DNA of 64,000 nucleotides from Yamagishiella unicocca (taxonomy: Eukaryota; Chlorophyta; Chlorophyceae; Chlamydomonadales; Volvocaceae): positions 1-64,000 of the forward strand of contig BDSL01000020.1 in assembly GCA_003116995.1 (NCBI GenBank), read 5' to 3'. Each line of letters starts with the position of its first letter. The first letter of the stretch is position 1. The translations under genes were made by a program, and so were the position numbers. Positions 10,601 through 20,900 of this stretch are shown piece by piece. The notes beneath the pieces are model-generated. The model saw only the letters and a list, made by a program, of their open reading frames with translations, was not told where the DNA came from and did not search any database.

Positions 10601-13168
10601 ACCACAGTCCTTTCTTCCGCGCCCCCTCCCCCCTCCCCCCACTTCCAGCGCCAGCTATTATATCCATGTCATGTAACCGGTCTTTATGCCACCCCCTTCC
10701 CGCTCCTAATGTCATGTAACTGGTCTTTACGCCATCCCTCCGCTTCCGCCCGCCCCCTCCTGCCGCGTCCGTCCCCCTCCAGCTTCACCCCCTGCTCCGC
10801 CCACTCCGCCGGCGCCCCACCTCCCCCGCAGACCCCCCCGCCCCCCCAAACCCTAGGGCTCGCAACGGTACGGCACCTGACGGTCAACTCGGCGAAGCTC
10901 TTGAGCGGTGCGGGCACGTCTGTGCCGGTGACCTTGATGCGGAGGGCCTGTCAGGAACACCGGGGGGTGGGGGGTGGGGGGTGGGGGGGGCGGGGGGGGA
11001 GGGGAGGAGTTAGGTAAGCCGGAGGGGGAGGAGGGGGGGGGTAGAGGCATGGGCGAGGTCGTACAAGTGGCTGGCCCTGCTGCTGCGGACTGCGAGGTGC
11101 ACTGCCCTGTGACCACGTTGCTACTGCTGCTGGCTGTGTGTGTATGTGTGTTGGTTTCGGAGCACGCTGCGTTGTGTGGGTACGACATATCTCCGCCGCT
11201 GCCCCCAGGGTTAAAACACGCAGCCCCCAGTTAGCCCCCGAGGGCCGCTACGGCAGCAGCCCACAGACATACACACACACGCAGCCACCCGGCCCTCCCC
11301 CCACCCCACCCCGGACAGCCCCGCTACATCCCTCCCGGGTCTTCTGCGCCACCTCACATCCCATCGCTCTAGCTCCTGGCCGCCAACCCCCCCCCCCGAG
11401 CCCGACCGGGCTCCCCCCCCTCCTCCGTCTCCCATGTCGTGAAACCGCGTCTTCTCCGGCCGCTCCCCCCCTCCACACCCGCCGCCCGCTGCACCCCCCG
11501 TCGTACCTTTCGGATGAGGTTGGCCTCCTCGTTGGGGTCGTTGGTGTGTACGACAGGGATGACGTCATCCACCAGGGGCCCCATGTCCCCCCACCGCCCC
11601 GACGTCGTCGCCCCCGCGCCGCCGCCTCGCCGTGCAGCCCCCTCCTGCCCCCCCTCCTCCTCCCCCTCCTCCTCCCCCCCGCTAAGGCTCTCCTCCTCCT
11701 CCCCTTCTTCTCCTTCCCCCTCCTCCTCCTCTCCTTCCTCCTCCTCCCCCTCCTCCTCCTCGTCTTCATCCCCACCAGACTCGTCGTCCGTGCCTTCCTC
11801 AATGCTGCCGCCGACGTCCTCACTCTCCTCCTCGCCTCCGCCGTCCACTGCTACATCCTCCTCCCCCTCCTCCCCGTCATCACCGCTGCCGCTTCCCCCT
11901 TCCCTGGAGAACAGGGGGATGTCCGCCTCCTCTGCAAAGCCAGTCCAGGGCAACACAGCAAGGGGGTGTATGAGGCGAGTCCGAGGCAGCACGGGTCGTC
12001 GCACACAGGGGGTGTAGGTATACCCTCCCCGCTCACCCTCCCCCGCGGGTTTTCCCGCCCCCGCCGCCCCCCCCACTCCCCAGCCCCCCCGCAGCAGTGC
12101 CGACCCACGGGCTATCCTCTCATACCCCCGGCCCCACCCCGCAGCACCTCTTCCTCGAAACCCCGCAGCACCCACCCTCATCTTCCCCGTCGCTCGCTGC
12201 TCGGCTGGCAGCCAGCCGCCTGCGCTTCTTGGCGTTGGCCTTGGCGCGACTACGCTTGCTGCCCGCATCGGAACACCCGGCACCGCCGCCGCCGCCGCCG
12301 CCGCCCGCTAGCCTCGCCGCTGCGAGCTCCGCCTCGCGTGCCGCTGCTGACGTCACTGCAGTGGGGGTGGGGCACAGCGCCGCGGGAGTGGGGGAGGGAG
12401 GGGAGGTGTCGTTTCGTTTTACGACTGGAAGGAAACCCGTAGGACAGCGGCAGGGAGGGGTTACAATAAAAGAACCGGTAACTCGACTGGGAAAATGTAG
12501 TGTGTGCATAGCCTTCGGAGGGGGAGGGGGGGGAGGATCTTGGGGTAGTAGGAGTGGTGCGTGAGAGCGGAGTTGGTGGTTTCGTGCGATGCCGTATAGT
12601 GCCGTATAGTGCCGTATAGTGCCGTATAGTGCCGTGTGGTGCTGTGCGCGCGGGGCTGAGGGGCTGATGTAGACGTTCCACCTCTCGTACGTCGTGCGAC
12701 ACTACGGTAAGCTGGATGGTAGGATGGGCAGGCTGCTTATGTGGGTTGAAGCTATGTGCAGCGGCGCTGGGGGAGGTGATGAAGGGGGTGGGGAAGGCGG
12801 CCTCAGGAGAGGCGGTGTTCGAGGCGGTGAACAGCCCGCGCGGCCGCCCTGCACTCTGTGCCTGCCCGAGCAGCCCCACCCTTGGCAGCAATTGCCCCCG
12901 AGCATGCATTAGGCTACGGCATGCTGGATAATGCTGTCCGCCGCGGAAGTATTTGGAAAGGGACATGTGACGAATGCGCCGCATCGCCAATGCGGGAACC
13001 CGGAACGGGGTGAGCACACGGACGACTCAGCTGAGTTCATGATCAGGTACATCGTGTTCGGTAAATGGGGTTTTACCTACCAGCTTTCGGGTTGAAGGAG
13101 TCTATATCCTTTTGATAGCGCCGCCGGTCGAACTTGGCGCCGCCGGTGAGCAGCGCGAAAGCATCCAT
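4613..13168 (-). CDS. ROK1/DDX52 homologue: DEAD-box ATP-dependent RNA helicase, Rok1/DDX52 family (12 exons)
   Basis: Exons (minus): 13168-13081, 12355-12176, 11931-11507, 10947-10877, 10124-9997, 9381-9251, 8492-8326, 7856-7733, 7237-7017, 6625-6539, 6055-5904, 5229-4613. All introns are GT-AG and every junction keeps phase, giving 796 aa. Domains: N-terminal KFDRRRY block; a long acidic Glu-rich segment (about 92-175); Q motif [13 protein letters not shown] (about 270-282); Walker A APTGSGKT (295-302); motif Ia PTPELA (333-338); DEAD (402-405); SAT (434-436); HRIGRTGR (580-587). The LALRQLL and [11 protein letters not shown] blocks and the VPDWMLAL end of the C-terminal domain are typical of Rok1/DDX52, which acts in nucleolar 18S rRNA maturation. 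Oddities: motif Ia has Pro where PTRELA is usual; NPPRL replaces TPxRL; the last ~140 residues are an RG/GG-rich tail, making it longer than the ~600-aa human protein. The tail end (4613) assumes no further intron. Confidence 0.92.
7490..7732 (-). repeat. Long intron-repeat copy 1 (helicase intron 8)
   Basis: About 240 bp almost identical to 20146-20388, with only scattered substitutions and one-base indels. Read on the minus (sense) strand, the element begins exactly at the 5' splice site of helicase intron 8 (GTGGGTTCGAGGAAGACC at 7732), runs through an accgtttagaacagacg block, an atgcatgctggagaact block, and a segment with cctttggcggctaagctaaa. Intron 8 continues beyond it to its acceptor at 7239-7238. 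Confidence 0.9.
8929..9060. repeat. C/A-rich tandem repeat in helicase intron 6
   Basis: Short imperfect repeats of a cccaaccccactagcccc core separated by tcacagc lie in the intron between the motif Ia exon and the next exon. No coding sense. Confidence 0.7.
10140..10240 (+). repeat. Dispersed intron repeat module (helicase intron 4)
   Basis: A tcgaggaag-type module followed by the accggtttagaacagacg and gcatgctggagagctt blocks, in plus orientation, so antisense to the helicase. It sits just upstream (in gene sense) of the acceptor at 10126-10125. Further modules of the gtaaccggttttta type lie at about 10640-10690 and 10700-10735 in the same intron. Confidence 0.75.
12591..12640. repeat. 10-bp tandem repeat gccgtatagt
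   Basis: Four perfect copies of gccgtatagt and one degenerate copy in helicase intron 1. Confidence 0.9.
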
Positions 13169-13841
13169 AGTGATATGATGTATTTAATCAATCGTGCGCT
13201 TCATACTCGGTCCGAACGTAATAAGGGAAGCAACTAAGAGACAAAAAACAGTTATTGGCAGTTCACCTGTCGATAATGCTCATCATGGAAAGCAATATGT
13301 ATCTACAATATGCCTTCGATTTGCTTGCTAGGTTAATGTGTATGCTGTACGCTTTTGGTCGTGTGCCCCCCCCCCCTGTCCCACTGTTCGGAAGTTCCAT
13401 TACCCACACTTAACTGATTAAATTTATTAAAGTAAAACTCGATATATTGCCTGTCGTTCGCATATGATCTCCATCTTAATTCCTGGTACAATTTGCTGTC
13501 TCGTTGGGCCTATGCGTCTACCCGACCCATAATACCGCCTGCCCAAGAGCCGGCCACCTAGTACCTAGATCCAATATTTGTTAGTAGGCGCATTGATCGA
13601 GCGGCGCCGATGTCTTGGAACTTGGGGCAACCCGCCCTGGCGCGCTTGCGCCACCTCGTGTTGGGCACGCTGAAGGTCAGTAACTTCTTCCATACGCTCA
13701 AGACCTCGGATTACTTGATCTAAGCACCAATTCGACCCGCGTGTGTTTTCAGGGGGGCCATGAGGCAATCGGCACGCCAGCCGGCCGACCGCCACCTCGC
13801 ATTGCCGTATCATGCTTGCAGCAGCCGCAAGGGTTAGAAGC
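13169..13841. promoter_or_regulatory. Probable bidirectional promoter region
   Basis: This 670-bp AT-richer stretch separates the helicase start (13168, minus) from a probable plus-strand gene starting at 13812 or 13842. The arrangement implies divergent promoters. No clear TATA box or other motif can be assigned. Confidence 0.35.
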
Positions 13842-15526
13842 ATGCAGTACAAGGTGCGATCGCGCGTGGTTCGGGTCCGGGCCGCCTGTGGGCTGGGTCA
13901 GAGCTCGGTCGGAGACCGTGGGGTTGCAACCTGCAAGTGCGCTAGCCGCCATCTGACCCACGTGACGCACCGGACCCACCTGACCCACCTGCCTCACGAC
14001 GTGAAACCAACACCGCCCTCCCACGCGCGTCGTGCCTCCCAACCAGCAGCTACAGCACCAACACACTCTGCGGCAGCAGCTGCCGCCACCACAGCTGCCG
14101 CGGCGGCGCCTCCTGCTCCGCCCCGTCCACCACCTCTCGGGCCGCATCCCCCACTCGCCCGCTGCTGGGCCACGGCAGCTCCTCCGCGTCGCCCCTCTGG
14201 CGGCTCCCTGGAGCTCCCCACTCCACGTTTGCGACACTGGCCCTGGTGAGCGCGCGGGGACGCCCTTCTCCCCCGCCTGGGATGGGCAAACACATACACA
14301 CACTCACACACTCACACACTCACACACTCACACACTCACACACTCACGCACACAGGGCTGGGCGGGTCGGACGGGACACAAAGGGAGCATCGGGGTGGGC
14401 TCGTGGACACGTGTAGGGGCCCCTGGCTGGACCCTGGTGGGATGACCGGGTTTGGGGGGGGGGGGGTTCAGCTGCCGGATGGCTTCTTCAACATATGTCC
14501 ATGGAAGCCGATGTGTGTGGGGGGGGGGCGTAAAATTTGTTTACACGACATGGGCAGGATAGTTGGCGCATGGCCGTCGGACACCGATGTGGAAGGGGGG
14601 GGTATGATAAGAGAATCCGCGAATGTGGAAGGGGGGGTCGGAAGCACGGGCTGCCAGGAGGTTGCGCGGCACAAGGGACGTCGACGTGCGACGGGGGAGG
14701 CGTCGCCCCCCTTGGACGTGAGATCCCCCCTCCGCCCCCTCCCACCCCCATACACACGCCCCTTTCCCTTGTCGGGGGTCCCACGGTGCACCTCGCACCG
14801 ACACTGATGCCGACACTCTGCTCTTTGCGCTCTCTCATACACACGCACACACCGGGGGGTTGCAAGGACACACCGAGGGGGGTGGCTTCTGTGTTGTTGT
14901 TGTTGTTCTTGTGTAGTACCGTGTGTCGACGCCAGCCGGGATGCTACCCGCCCAACCACCGTTTCCACACACACACACACGCCGAAGGGGCGGTCCCCTG
15001 CCCCCGGGAGGGCAATAAAGACGCGGGGGAGGGCCTACAGAAAAGAACCCGTTACTCGACATGGGAAGTAACTCGGGGGGGATTACAGAAAAGAACCGGC
15101 AACTCGACTGGGGCCGAGGGGGCAATAAAAACCCGGGGAGCCGGGAACCCGGGAACCCTTGTGTGTCCTGTGGGGCATCCCCTAGGCGGCGCTGGGGCGC
15201 TGGTGCCTCACGCGAGTTGTGCCCGGTGGCGTGTGCGGATGGATGTGCTTCAGGCGGGGCGGGGCGGCCGGATGCTGCTGGCGCGCCGGTTGCCGACGGA
15301 GCCGGAGCCCTTCGAAGACGAGTACGACGACGACGAGTACGAAGACGGCGAGTTCGTGGATCTGGACGAGGAGGATCTGCTGGGGGATCTGGGGGAGGTG
15401 GTGGACGACGACGAGTGGGAGATCCTGGAGGAGGGCTGCGAGGACGAGGCCGGGGAGGACGAGGAGGTGCCGCTGGTGCCGCCGCCGCCGCCATCGCTGC
15501 CCCCCAGGGAGGACTGGCGGCAGTGA
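13842..15526 (+). CDS. Probable multi-exon gene, organelle-targeted N-terminus and acidic C-terminus (structure tentative)
   Basis: I do not recognise the family. A first exon reads from an ATG at 13842 (or 13812) to a donor at 14246-14247. It starts MQYKVRSRVVRVRAACG, rich in Arg/Val/Ala like a chloroplast or mitochondrial transit peptide, and then becomes Ala/Pro-rich. A last exon, probably beginning after an acceptor near 15184 or 15252, encodes a strikingly acidic segment (EPFEDEYDDDEYEDGEF, then LDEEDLLGDLGEVVDDDEW) and ends PPREDWRQ-stop at 15524-15526. The middle (14246-15180) contains intron repeat modules in the sense orientation and an acactcac microsatellite; any middle exon is unresolved. 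The gene may not end at 15526, because a GT donor overlaps the stop and intron-type modules continue to about 15720. Transcription direction is inferred from the acidic frame. Confidence 0.4.
14287..14348. repeat. acactcac microsatellite
   Basis: A cacacactcacacactcac run between the first exon of the 13.8-kb gene and its presumed downstream exons. Confidence 0.85.
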
Positions 15527-17958
15527 TGACCCCCGGGGGGGCGGGTTTGAAAAGAGAATCCGCGAATCCACGGCCGACGGCCGGGGGGAGAGAGGGGGAG
15601 GCTTGGAAGGAACCTCGTAGCTCGGCGCTGAAAAGTAGAACCGATTAGGAACCGTTTGGTACACTCGTTTGGGTGACCCTGGGGGGTCACAGAAAAGAAC
15701 CGGTTACCCGGGGGAGGGGGGCCCGGCGCTGAGCTGGGGGTAATGAAGCGAGGTGACCCGGGGGGTACGGCGCACGGGAAGGAAGGAGGAACGCTAGCAA
15801 GGGAAGAGAGTGGCCGGTCTCGGTGGGTAGGTGGGTGGATGGCTCGCAAGGAAAACCCGTGTAAGGAGAACGTCCAGACGGCAGGCAACTGCGGCGAGGG
15901 TTGTGGCGGTGCAGCTTACGATGTGCATGATGAGGTCGTATCCCGACACAGCGTGATAGTGGCGTTGGTGGATGTGGTGGTTTCATTCGCTGCCCGTTGA
16001 CTTGTGTTCACAACTGAGTGCGCGGGTGGTTGGTAGGTAACGGGTACGGTGAGGAGCCGAAGTACCCTGCCGTTGCATGCCACGCTCTTAGCGCGCGTCG
16101 GGGCATCGCCAAGGTAATCGGGTTTGCATTACTAACATCTGAACTCACCTGTGTGTGATGCTTTGGTCGGGTTGGTGTCCGCCTGTTAAGGCATGGGCCT
16201 TTTGCGCCTTTCGCCTGAAGTCCTGCGGGTGCGCGGCCGGGAGGCCCGCGATACCAGCTCACGCCAGGGAGGGCACCGTCGGATCACCGACTGGCCTTAC
16301 GTGCTTGCGCCAAGTGACCCATTAGGAATCCGTGACGTCGCGCACATCGTCGAATTGATTGATGGCTACAATCAAACGTGCCCAGGTCCGCGTTCTAGAA
16401 GCCTATCTCCGCGACAGGTGGAGCGGCCGCTTGTCCTGCCTCCTTTCTCAATCGCAACGTGGTTTCCGTCTTGGCGTGTATCCGCGCTGTTGCCGCCGCC
16501 GACCGTGGACTGCGCGAAAGCAGCGTGCGTGGATCGCATGAGGTGCGATGCGCCCAATCACCGTGCCCGCTGCGTGTCCAGTGCTCCTGCTTGCGACCCT
16601 GGCTGCCTCGCGCCCCCTGCCGGCCGCCTGCGGTCGGCGCATCTTATCTTAAATTGTGGATGCGAGCATGTGCTAATATTGCCCGTGCGTGACATCGTCG
16701 AAGTAGGCCGAGGCGTAACCGCATTGCATTGGCACGCTGGTTCCGAGCTTGGGAGGTGCGGTTGCGGTTTCGGTGACACTTTTGCTCTGCAGGGTATAAC
16801 GTTTCGCGAGGTATCTAGGAAACCCTCGCCCGGCCCGGCACCCCCTCACGCAGCGAGCCAACGATCGCCATTTGGCCTTGGAACGCGGGATCGAGGCCCC
16901 CCACCAGAGCTTCACGACATCATCCAGGGCGGCTGGAATACATGCGAATTCCGAACGCACATCGGAACCTGAACACCAACCAACGGCTGCCGGGTCGCCG
17001 GGCAACACACGTAAACCAGTTGCTACCAGCGCCTTAGCCACCCGCGGGGCCCGGCCTCTCTGGGCAACGCCTGCCGTACCAACCGCCGCGTAGCGCGAGC
17101 TTAAAGCCAGATAGATACAGATAGATACATATGTACACATGCGCCGACGAGGGCGATCATGATGGTGGGGTGGGTTGCACATGACACTTAGCGCACCACA
17201 CCGCTCGTCCAAGCCGGGGATCAAATACCGCCCGAGCCTCAAAACGTAGCGCATCGGGTTGCTGCTCTCGCGTGCTGCCGCTGCGCAACTGCAGTTGGCA
17301 ATCAGCGCCTCTTTTATTCGCCTGATCAAACTTTGGTCACGGACGCACGGCCGAGCCAGCCCGAAGCAGCACCCCCCCGCATCACGGCTCGCGGGGAGTT
17401 GAAACACCACCACCCAGGTCACTCGCGAAGCCAAGAGCCTATACCGGGGGTAGTCACAAGGCTGTGATGGTGGCGGGGTGGAGGTGTCCGCACACGCCCC
17501 GGGGTACCTCATTGAGCGCCGCCTCGCCGCGTCGTCCATACACCTGGGGAGGGGGCTTTCCCCGTAGTGATTCCCTCTCGAAACCCCGCGCGCCAGTAGT
17601 AACCCGCCGCCCTCCTTTCCCCCACCCCCCCCGCCACCCGTTACAGCCACACCCTTGCTCCAGTACCCATCTTACGCTCGTCACGACCACCTACCCGCCC
17701 CTTGATTACACGGGCTGCCGTACCCGAAAAAACACATAAAACACACACACTTTCTCTCACAGACACACACACACCTAAAAAAACCCAGTCCCAACCCCTT
17801 ACACCCAACCCTTCCCCCCACCTCCCTTCCTTTATCGGGCATCACGGGTCTTCCTCGAACCACCTCCCTTCCTTTTTCGGGCATCACGGGTCTTCCTCGA
17901 ACCACTTCCCTTCCTTTATCGGGCATCCACGGGTCTTCCTTCCCCCACCTCCCTTCCT
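15527..17958. other. Region without a supported gene between two convergent genes
   Basis: From 15527 to 15720 there are intron-type repeat modules (aagaaccggtta, cgcgaatccacgg). Between 16000 and 17450 the sequence is less repetitive and has long overlapping open frames on both strands, none with a recognisable domain or splice-consistent structure. A TAGA/CAGATA run lies near 17107-17130. From 17700 on lie candidate poly(A) signals of the HET-like gene: TGTAA on the minus strand at 17803-17799 and again at 17710-17706. Confidence 0.4.
17819..17945 (-). repeat. 42-bp tandem repeat made of the intron-repeat module
   Basis: Three copies of a 42-bp unit (cacctcccttcctttatcgg followed by gcatcacgggtcttcctcgaac). 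The second half is the reverse complement of the dispersed tcgaggaagacccgtg module. It lies just downstream of the HET-like gene stop codon. Confidence 0.85.
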
Positions 17959-20900
17959 TCAGCTCACCACGCAGCCCTTGCACGGCCCCTCATCCCCCTG
18001 CGCCACGGGCGCCCTCCCCGCGTACTTGGCCCCGGCCGCCACCTCCACACCGCTGTCCGGCAGCGCGCCCTCGCCGCCCTTGTGCATCGCGGCGCCGGCG
18101 GGCAGCGCGCTGTCGCCGCTGGGCACCACCTCCGCCGCCGCCGCGGTGGGCGTGGTCGGCCGGGCCGACGGCGGCCTGACCGCCGCCGACGGCGGCCTGG
18201 CCACCGCCGACGGCGGCCTGGAGGGTGTCTTGACTGCCGCCGCCGACCCGGGGCGCGCGGAGGGCGGCCTGGAGGGGGTCTTGGTGGCCGCTGACGGAGG
18301 CCGGGCGGACGAAGGCCGGGAGGCGCTCGCCGCTCCGGCGGCGTCGCCCTGATCCATGGGGTCGGGCTCCGCGGGCGAGGCAGGAACCGCGTCGACCTCC
18401 TCCTCCTCCTCCTCCGCCGCCGCCGCGGGCACGGAGACCAGCTGCCAGTCGGGGTCGGCGGCGGATGGCTCGCGCTCGGGTGCGGGCGGGGGGGGAACCA
18501 CTCCGGCGCTGATGGCGGTGAGGGGCTGGGTGAGGGCGCCCAGCGCGTTCGCGCGCAGCCCCTCCAGCAGCGCCGGCAGCAGGTGGCTGCTCACATCCAC
18601 CACCTCCATGACCTGTGGGTTCCGCGCGGCAAGGCGGGGAAGGGGGGTACAGAAGGTTTCTGAACGGGGGTTTCGAGGAAGACCGGTGGATGCCAGGAAA
18701 AGCCGTTTAGGACAGACGAACGGGGGGAGAGGGGGTGGCGAGAACGGTAAGGGTGTGTGTGTGTGTATATGTGACAAGAAACCTGTTTGCACGACATAGG
18801 AGACTGGGCACGGGGGTATGAGAGGAAACCGGGGAAAGGGGGTGGGAGGGCGGGCTGCAAAAAGACCCGGTTACTCGATTTGTGAAATATGGTTGTCGCA
18901 TGGACTTTTGACACCTGGTGGCGGGCGCATGCTGGCGGGAAACGGGGTGGCGGGTAGCGTGGAACCGGAAACGCGTGTTTTGTGTCATAAGGGAGGAGGG
19001 AACTGAGGGGGGGTTTGAGAGGAACCCGTATGCCGGCACCTAAAAGTAGAACCGATTAGGAACCGAAGGGTGTGGGGGGGTGGCGGACCAGGTGGCGGGT
19101 GGGCAGGTGGCGGGAGGTGAGGGCCGTCCCTCACAGCTGGTTGGACCTCGACGACTCCCCGGGTAAGTGCTGGCGGCAGCATCAGCACACAGGCATAACA
19201 CCAAGCAGCAGCACCAGCAGCTGCCTGCAGGCGCCTGTCTTGTGTCGCGGTTGCGCGAAAAGAGGCCTCCGGCGTGGCCGCATCATACGCCCCCCCTCCA
19301 ACCCCCCCACACACACAAAACACAGCACAAAACACAGAATAGTAGGAAGAAGCACAACATCGCCCGCACCCCCCCCCCTCCACCTCATCACCCCAACAGT
19401 CCGGAATGGCACAGCACCAGCCACACACGACACGGGCCGCACCCCACTGCGACACGCCTGGACTCCGGCACCTCCCGGCCCCCGTCCGCACCCGTTTCCG
19501 AATCGGCTCTACCTACTTGCTAAGTGCCGACTCGCTGATTTCCTCCAAATACCCTATTCCCCCTCCCCCCCCTCCCGTCTGCTCGCATGCTAGCTTTGTC
19601 CCCCCTGCCCCGCATCTTCACGCCCCATTTTTCTCACTTCCTTCCTCCGTCGTGCAGGCCTCCGCCGTACACCGCCGTACAAGACCGCGTCGTACCCGTC
19701 TCCCTGTATATCCGACCTCCCCTTCCCTGCCTCCGCCTCTTTCGCCGCGCCGCTGGGGCCTCTTCGTTGTTTTGACCCCTGTCCACCCGATCCGCGCCTG
19801 GATGTTGTTCCTAACGCCTCCTGGTGCCCCCTGCCCGCATGTTTCGCGTCGACCGCCTTCCCCACCCGCTCTGGGCCGTGGCCAGGTGAGTTCCGCCGCT
19901 GGGTTGGGCCCCTGTTTTGGTGGTTTTTTGCTAGTCGTTGCACTCTTGTCTGCGGGTGTCGGGACCGGCGTCTAGGCTTTCGCGTCCCCCATGGCGGCGC
20001 GGCGCGGTTTGGCTTCCTACCATGGACGCCGGCGGACCTTCCTTCTCTGGTAATGACCGGTTTCCTCGCAACGTCCGCAACCATCTGGTCGGTATTCGGG
20101 CCCGGTCGGGACCGGGATCGGGACCGGACCGCGCTGTCCGCTCTCCCATAGCTCACCAACTCCCCCAGTTCTCCTGCTAGCGCCCAAAACCGGTTCTGCG
20201 AAACGTTTCCGTGCGTCGCGGCGGGGTCCTCGCTTCCTGTCGTCTCGCCGTAGCCGCTTTAGCTTAGCCGCCAAAGGTCATATTACGATCTTCGGCTTTA
20301 GTATCCCCAACCCACTTCTCCAGCATGCATCTTAAAACGTCTGTTTTAAACGGTTTTTTCGGGCATCCACGGGTCTTCCTCGAACCCCCTAGTCCAGTAG
20401 CATGCGCGCGCGACCCGGCATCCGAAGGCTATGCACCCGCTACATTTCCCCAGTCGCGTTACCGGTTCTGTTACTGTAATCCCCCCGCTATACGCGGCCT
20501 GCCCGCCTGCCCCTGCGCACCTGTGCTGTCGCCGGCTGCTCCTCCCCCGCCGCTAGCGCCAAGATGATCATGGCGGGGTGCAGCAGCCCGCCGCCCGACA
20601 CCACCACCACCGCGGACCGCTCCGCGTCGACGCCCAGAGCTGCGAACAGCCGCCACCAGCACCAGCACCAGCACCAGCACAAGCACAAGCAGCACCAATA
20701 CCGAGGCATGAGCGAGCAATCGAGGCATTTAAGGATTGGAAGCTGATGATTCGAGCGCACGAGCGCACGAGAGCCCCGAACCGAGGGATTGTCCCCTTGC
20801 CCCTGCCCCCACGCCCCTGCCCCCACGCCCCGCCACCCCGCCACTGCCCACCTACGGGTTTCCTCTCAAGCCCCACCGCCCGACACGTGCTGGCCGCCTC

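Noticed and set aside
11138..12442. 434-codon plus-strand open frame opposite the helicase
   Set aside because: It is the complement of the Glu-rich helicase exon (Ser/Pro/Leu runs) and crosses phase-verified helicase introns.
16193..17650. Overlapping long frames on both strands (259 and 325 codons)
   Set aside because: Neither has a recognisable domain, splice context or low-complexity-free composition; overlap of opposite frames suggests chance openness in GC-rich DNA.
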